The notes under the pieces are model-generated. The model ran no database searches, was not told the origin of the DNA, and saw nothing but the letters and a program-made list of their open reading frames with translations. The position numbers and the translations under genes were made by a program. This document shows positions 60,110-64,000 of a stretch of DNA of 64,000 bases, piece after piece. Positions within the stretch are counted from its first letter, which is position 1, and each line of letters opens with the position of its first letter. The stretch comes from Paenibacillus piri (lineage in GTDB: Bacteria > Bacillota > Bacilli > Paenibacillales > NBRC-103111): the NCBI RefSeq assembly GCF_004354045.1, contig NZ_SMRT01000003.1, positions 1 through 64,000 of the forward strand, written 5' to 3'.

Positions 60110-61843
60110 ATGTCAATGGACGCCAAACCAATGCTGCTGCGGGAACTGGACAGCTGGCACCGGGAGTATGACCGCGAGGTGCGGATGGTGCGCAAGCCGT
60201 TTCATACCCCCGGCTACCACAGCACGTTGAAAAATGTGGATTATACTCATCCTACGCTGGCCGCATTGGTATATGCGCTGGCGCTGCTGGACAGCGGTCT
60301 GACGGACAACATCGACCGGGCTTCCGGCATTATCGAAAAGGTGATCAGCCTGCAGGATCAAAACCGCGAGAACAACACCTTTGGGATCTGGTCCTGGTTT
60401 CTGGAGGAGCCGCTGACGATGATGGCTCCGCCCGATTGGAACTGGGCCGATTTCTGCGGAAAGCGGCTTGTATTGGCCGAGCAGCGGCATGCGGAGCTGC
60501 TCCGTCCGGAGCTGCGCGCGCAAATCAAGCAGGCGCTGTTCTGCGCATGCGATGCGATCATCAAGCGCAACGTCGGCCCCGGCTACACGAATATTGCGAT
60601 CATGGGCGCATTCGTAACGCTGATTACCGGGGAATTATACGGGCATCAGCCGTACGCGGACTACGGATTGGAGCGGCTGCGCAAATTCAGCGACTATACG
60701 AAGGAGCTCGGGACGTTCCAGGAATACAACAGCCCGACGTATACGATCGTAGCGATCCAGGAGCTGTCGAGCATTCATACCTCGACGCACAACCCGGAGG
60801 CAAAGCGGCTCAGTGCCGACATGTTGGATGTAGCTTGGCGTATGGTTGCCGAGCATTTCCATGCGCCGAGCCGCCAATGGTCGGGGCCGCATAGCCGCAG
60901 CTACAGCACGGCGATGACGCCGGGCGTCCTGTCTTTCCTGCAGATGGCCAGCGGCGGCACGCTGTCCTTGATGGACAACGGGGACATTGCGTACAATCTG
61001 GACTGGTACGGCAATGAGATTCATTGCCCTGACCGTTATTTGCCGGCGTTCCGGCAGACGGCGGCGGCTACGATCCGGCAAGCCATCCATAAAGACGAGA
61101 CGGGCCGCGTCTTCAATACGGCGACGACGTATATGGACGGACCTGTCAGCATCGGGACGTTCAGTAAAGACGTCATGTGGAACCAGCGGCGCAACCTGCT
61201 TGCCTACGTGCGGAACGGCGACAGCTTCAGCTACATGCATCTGCGCTTTTTACATGACGGCTACGACTATTCGTCGGCCATATTTACGAGCGCGCAGGAG
61301 CAAGCGGACGTGCTGTTCGGCATCGGCTTCTGCACGAACGGGGGCGACACCCACATCGGGCTGGACCCGATTGACGGCACGATCGAAGCGGCCGATTTGC
61401 GGCTGCGCTTTGAAATCGGCGGCAGTCTGGAGCAGGTTCAGGCTTCCGCCCCTGAACGCGAGGCAGAGGAAGCTGCCGTGCAGTTGGCGGGACAAACAAT
61501 GCGCGTACGCGCATTGTTCGCCGCCTTCGACGGCGGGCAGCCCGGCTGGGAGCTCGTACAAGACGGGCAGAGGCTGTGTCTTGACTATGTGATCTATGCG
61601 GGCGATCGCAAGCGGTTTGACTTTCGCAGCATGGAGCGGGCGCTGCTGCTGTTCGCGTTCCGCTTAAGCGACGAAGCGGGGGAGGATGCGGCTCTGGACG
61701 CGTCGGCGGATGCCGCGTCCGTCGAAGGCGGGGGGCATGCGGGCGCAGCCGTGCATGCCGAGCTTCAGCGCGCCGGCGGTACGGCGCTGCAGCTGACGCT
61801 GCCGCTCAAGCCGGCAGAGAAGCAGGTTCTGCTGCGGGCTTAG
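60110..61843 (+). CDS. Unrecognised enzyme-like protein, probably alpha-helical barrel
   Basis: A 577-residue soluble protein without a signal peptide that I cannot place in a characterised family. The N-terminal two thirds are rich in helical repeats with aromatic and charged clusters (YHSTLKNVDYTHPTLAAL, GIWSWFLEEPLTMM, NRENNTFG), including FQEYNSPTYTIVAI (about 203) and RQWSGPHSRSYSTAM (about 253), which look like catalytic or substrate-binding segments of six-hairpin or polysaccharide-lyase-like folds. The C-terminal part is beta-rich (from about 400). It follows a sugar importer, so it may cleave an imported oligosaccharide. The ATG follows GGAAGGAG. Confidence 0.6.
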   Translation: MSMDAKPMLLRELDSWHREYDREVRMVRKPFHTPGYHSTLKNVDYTHPTLAALVYALALLDSGLTDNIDRASGIIEKVISLQDQNRENNTFGIWSWFLEEPLTMMAPPDWNWADFCGKRLVLAEQRHAELLRPELRAQIKQALFCACDAIIKRNVGPGYTNIAIMGAFVTLITGELYGHQPYADYGLERLRKFSDYTKELGTFQEYNSPTYTIVAIQELSSIHTSTHNPEAKRLSADMLDVAWRMVAEHFHAPSRQWSGPHSRSYSTAMTPGVLSFLQMASGGTLSLMDNGDIAYNLDWYGNEIHCPDRYLPAFRQTAAATIRQAIHKDETGRVFNTATTYMDGPVSIGTFSKDVMWNQRRNLLAYVRNGDSFSYMHLRFLHDGYDYSSAIFTSAQEQADVLFGIGFCTNGGDTHIGLDPIDGTIEAADLRLRFEIGGSLEQVQASAPEREAEEAAVQLAGQTMRVRALFAAFDGGQPGWELVQDGQRLCLDYVIYAGDRKRFDFRSMERALLLFAFRLSDEAGEDAALDASADAASVEGGGHAGAAVHAELQRAGGTALQLTLPLKPAEKQVLLRA

Positions 61844-62156
61844 ATGAGCTCCTTTCTAATAATTGATTCCGGCAAGCTTGCATGCATGAACCATGAAAGA
61901 CAACGATTTCGAGTATAGGCAGGGCAGACGAATGCTTAAATTTGTCTGCCCTTTCCTTATTGATCCCTAGCGACATGAACGAGAAGAGCTAAAATCGCAT
62001 TCGATTGAGTCTTTCGTCAGGGGAGGTACGAATGACGGTTTTGAAGTACGGTTCTAAAGTACGTTCTGAAGTACGTTCTGAAGTACGTCTTGACAAGATT
62101 TGAATTCCTGCGTCACAATATAAATACTTATAATGTCTAGAGGAGTAGAGGTAATT
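61844..62156. other. Intergenic region before GntR gene
   Basis: The left part shows nothing. The right part carries four copies of AAGTACG at 62044, 62057, 62069 and 62081 (spacing 13, 12, 12), then TTGACA at 62090-62095 with a weak -10 (CACAAT, 62114-62119). These iterons are probably a regulator array. Confidence 0.5.
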
Positions 62157-62870
62157 ATGCAAGCTAAGCAGTACGTGATCAAGCAGTCTCTGGAATCGAT
62201 GATGGAGAGCGGAAAGCTGCGTATCGGCGAACGTTTGCCCTCGGAGCTGCAAATGGCCAAGGAGTTCGGCGTCAGCCGCGAAACGTTTCGTTCGGCCGTC
62301 CGGATGCTGGAGAAAGAGGGGAAATTGCTCGTCAAGCACGGCGTAGGGACTTTCGTCATTCAACCGCTTCCGCTGATCCCAAGCTCGCTTGAGAAGCTGG
62401 CAAGCATAGGCAATATTATCCGGACGGCGCAATTGGACGAGGGCGAAAGCCGCGTCTCGCTCAAGACCGAAGGCTGCTCTCCGGAGGCCGCGCAAGCGCT
62501 CGGCATTCAACCGAACGACCCGGTCGTCAACCTGGAGCGCGTGCGTACGGCGTCCGGCGAGCCGGTCGCTTTCTCCATCAATGTGATTCCGCGAAGCATT
62601 GCCGGGGATGCTTTTGACGAGGGCAAATTTCATGGCTCGCTGCTGGACTTTTTCGAGAAGCGTCTCGGCCGCAAAATCGCAACCGCAGACTCTGAAATTT
62701 GCGTGCCGCTGCATATCGATCGGAACTGCCAGCGTCTGCTGCTTCATCCCCAAACGACGGTGCTGCTCTTGAAGCAGGTGCATTATGACGATGCGAACAA
62801 GCCGGTGCTGTACTCGCTCGACTATTTGCGCAACGATGTGTTTACCTTCCGGATCCGACGAACCACATAA
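62157..62870 (+). CDS. GntR-family (HutC-type) transcriptional regulator
   Basis: A 237-residue protein with a GntR winged helix (LRIGERLPSELQMAKEFGVSRETFRSAVRMLEKEGKLLVKHGVGTFV, about 22-67) and a C-terminal UTRA domain (from about 80) that binds the effector. The ATG at 62157 follows GAGGTAATT; the ATG at 62133 is an alternative. It stands upstream of a PotC-like permease and its ATPase, and HutC-type GntR proteins often regulate such importers. Confidence 0.9.
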   Translation: MQAKQYVIKQSLESMMESGKLRIGERLPSELQMAKEFGVSRETFRSAVRMLEKEGKLLVKHGVGTFVIQPLPLIPSSLEKLASIGNIIRTAQLDEGESRVSLKTEGCSPEAAQALGIQPNDPVVNLERVRTASGEPVAFSINVIPRSIAGDAFDEGKFHGSLLDFFEKRLGRKIATADSEICVPLHIDRNCQRLLLHPQTTVLLLKQVHYDDANKPVLYSLDYLRNDVFTFRIRRTT

Positions 62871-62886
62871 CCGCCTATATCCATTT

Positions 62887-62921
62887 AGCAACCCCGGTCT
62901 GCCCCGCAGATCGGGGTTGCT
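62887..62921 (+). terminator. Hairpin after GntR gene
   Basis: AGCAACCCCGGTCTG pairs with CAGATCGGGGTTGCT over 15 bp (one G-U). The T-run is missing, so it may be a weak terminator or an mRNA-end hairpin. Confidence 0.5.
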
Positions 62922-63034
62922 GCGCATTTACAATATATTTAATTGTATTTGACGATCCTCTAATAATCTTCGGCTAATATATCCATAGAGCCTAAAGATG
63001 TCTATACCTCTTGTGAGATTGAAAGGAGCCTTTT

Positions 63035-63859
63035 ATGGGTTGGAACATTAAACTCGTCTCGTACAAAGCGTGGATCGAATGGTCGATCCTGTTGATTTTC
63101 GCTTTCTTCTTCATGGGACCGCTGCTCAACCTGTTGATACTTGCCTTCTCCGGCAAGTGGCAGTTCCCCGCGATCCTGCCTCAGGAATGGTCGTTCTCGT
63201 GGTGGAAATACGTATTGACGCAAAACGAGGTGATCGAATCCATCTCGCTTTCGTTCGGCATTGCCTCCGTCGTGACACTCCTGTCCGTAATCGTTTGCTT
63301 GCCGGCGGCTTACGCGTTTGCCCGAATCAGGTTTCGACTAAGCAAGCTGTTCCTGTTCTCGTTTTTATTAACGCATGCTTTTCCAAAAATGGGTCTGTAC
63401 GTGTCGATCGCTGTTCTCTTCTTCAAGCTCAACCTGATGAACACATTCCTCGGCGTCGTGCTCATCCATATGGTCAACACGCTGATGTACATGACGTGGA
63501 TTCCCGCAGCGGCCTTCAAGAGCGTTCATCATTCCCAGGAAGAGTCGGCGCGGGACGCGGGGGCCGGACCGTTCCGGGTGTTCTGGTACATCACGCTGCC
63601 GATGGCGCTTCCAGGCATTGTCGTAGCTTCGATCTTCACGTTCCTGTCGTCGCTTGACGAGGCTCAGGGGACATTTATGGTAGGGATTCCGGACTTCCGC
63701 ACCATGCCTCTTATCATGTACACCATTGTTCAGAACTACCCGACGACGGCAGGCGGCGTCTTCTCGATTATCCTGACGCTGCCGACGATTCTTCTTTTGC
63801 TGGCTGCACGCCGCTTCATCAATGCGGATGTGTTGTCGAGCGGATTTACAATCAAATAG
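63035..63859 (+). CDS. ABC transporter permease (PotC/PhnV/AfuB-like)
   Basis: A 274-residue permease with six helices, of the inner-membrane type used for polyamines, phosphonates or iron chelates. The coupling loop is EESARDAGAGPFRVFWYITLPMALPGI (about 168-194). The start is ATG 63035 with AAAGGAG upstream. It is followed after 12 bases by the ATPase, and a GntR regulator precedes it. The substrate is open; 2-aminoethylphosphonate or a polyamine fits the neighbourhood type. Confidence 0.9.
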   Translation: MGWNIKLVSYKAWIEWSILLIFAFFFMGPLLNLLILAFSGKWQFPAILPQEWSFSWWKYVLTQNEVIESISLSFGIASVVTLLSVIVCLPAAYAFARIRFRLSKLFLFSFLLTHAFPKMGLYVSIAVLFFKLNLMNTFLGVVLIHMVNTLMYMTWIPAAAFKSVHHSQEESARDAGAGPFRVFWYITLPMALPGIVVASIFTFLSSLDEAQGTFMVGIPDFRTMPLIMYTIVQNYPTTAGGVFSIILTLPTILLLLAARRFINADVLSSGFTIK

Positions 63860-63871
63860 GGGGCGGACGCA

Positions 63872-64000
63872 ATGACTCTCCAACAACCTCAATTGTCCAT
63901 TAAGAACTTTCAGAAGGTGTTCAAAACGGGTGACGGCGTGAAAGGCGTGAATCTGGATGTGAGCAAGGGCGAGCTCGTTACGCTGCTGGGCCCGTCCGGC
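63872..64000 (+). CDS. ABC transporter ATP-binding protein, partial at window end
   Basis: The first 43 residues of an ATPase: QLSIKNFQKVFKTGDGVKGVNLDVSKGELVTLLGPSG, ending inside the Walker A motif. The ATG at 63872 follows GGGGGCGG. It is the partner of the preceding permease (PotA/UgpC-like group). The rest lies beyond the window. Confidence 0.9.
   Translation, partial: MTLQQPQLSIKNFQKVFKTGDGVKGVNLDVSKGELVTLLGPSG

Overview
The window looks like chromosomal DNA of a spore-former of the Paenibacillus/Cohnella type (Bacillota, Paenibacillaceae). The evidence is moderately GC-rich coding sequence with strong GGAGG ribosome binding sites and frequent GTG/TTG starts, Gram-positive lipoprotein SBPs paired with LplB/YtcP-like permeases, large membrane-anchored AraC regulators, an LTA-synthase-type enzyme, an MreB-type actin and CcpA-type cre sites. 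No rRNA, tRNA or CRISPR was seen. The assignment rests on gene style, not on a database search.

Layout. 1-299: end of an IS3-family insertion sequence. 622-7298: an MHYT-domain hybrid histidine kinase, a MarR/MFS-exporter pair, and an LTA-synthase-like sulfatase. 7637-15590: an allantoinase-like cyclic amidohydrolase, an IclR regulator, a three-gene polar amino-acid-type ABC importer and three NAD(P)-dependent SDR/epimerase genes; matching 19-bp palindromes lie before the amidohydrolase and before iclR/ABC. 15741-17759: a PhyH-type dioxygenase divergent from an AraC regulator.

17862-30172: a 12-kb block bounded by two inverted copies of a roughly 100-115 bp hairpin-rich element. It holds an exporter with an apparent 8-codon leader peptide, a LysR regulator between paired palindromes, and a long operon with three isochorismatase/N-carbamoylsarcosine-amidase-like hydrolases around an oligopeptide-type importer (SBP, two permeases, one fused double ATPase) and an MFS protein. 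Together with the amidohydrolase region this suggests uptake and hydrolysis of a small amide or ureide compound. It is my best candidate for an undescribed catabolic system.

30360-42353: an isolated MreB-like gene, a Gfo/Idh/MocA oxidoreductase, and a CcpA-type-controlled sugar locus (AraC, two permeases, SBP, two TIM-barrel isomerase-like proteins, a uronate-dehydrogenase-like SDR, and a GH43 beta-xylosidase split by a one-base frameshift). 42361-42704: tandem 114-bp palindromic repeats and a long perfect hairpin. 42722-43270: DUF3267-type zincin. 43604-48339: class II aldolase, FGGY kinase, Zn-alcohol dehydrogenase and DeoR, with phased CGAAA operators in front and a 36-bp minisatellite before deoR.

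48517-53645: isolated trpBA divergent from a SorC regulator, then a conserved hypothetical and an MFS gene. 53916-61843: a second sugar-type ABC locus (membrane AraC sensor, two permeases, SBP) with an unrecognised, probably alpha-helical-barrel enzyme. 62157-64000: a HutC-type GntR regulator behind 12-bp iterons, followed by a PotC-like permease and the start of its ATPase, cut by the window end.
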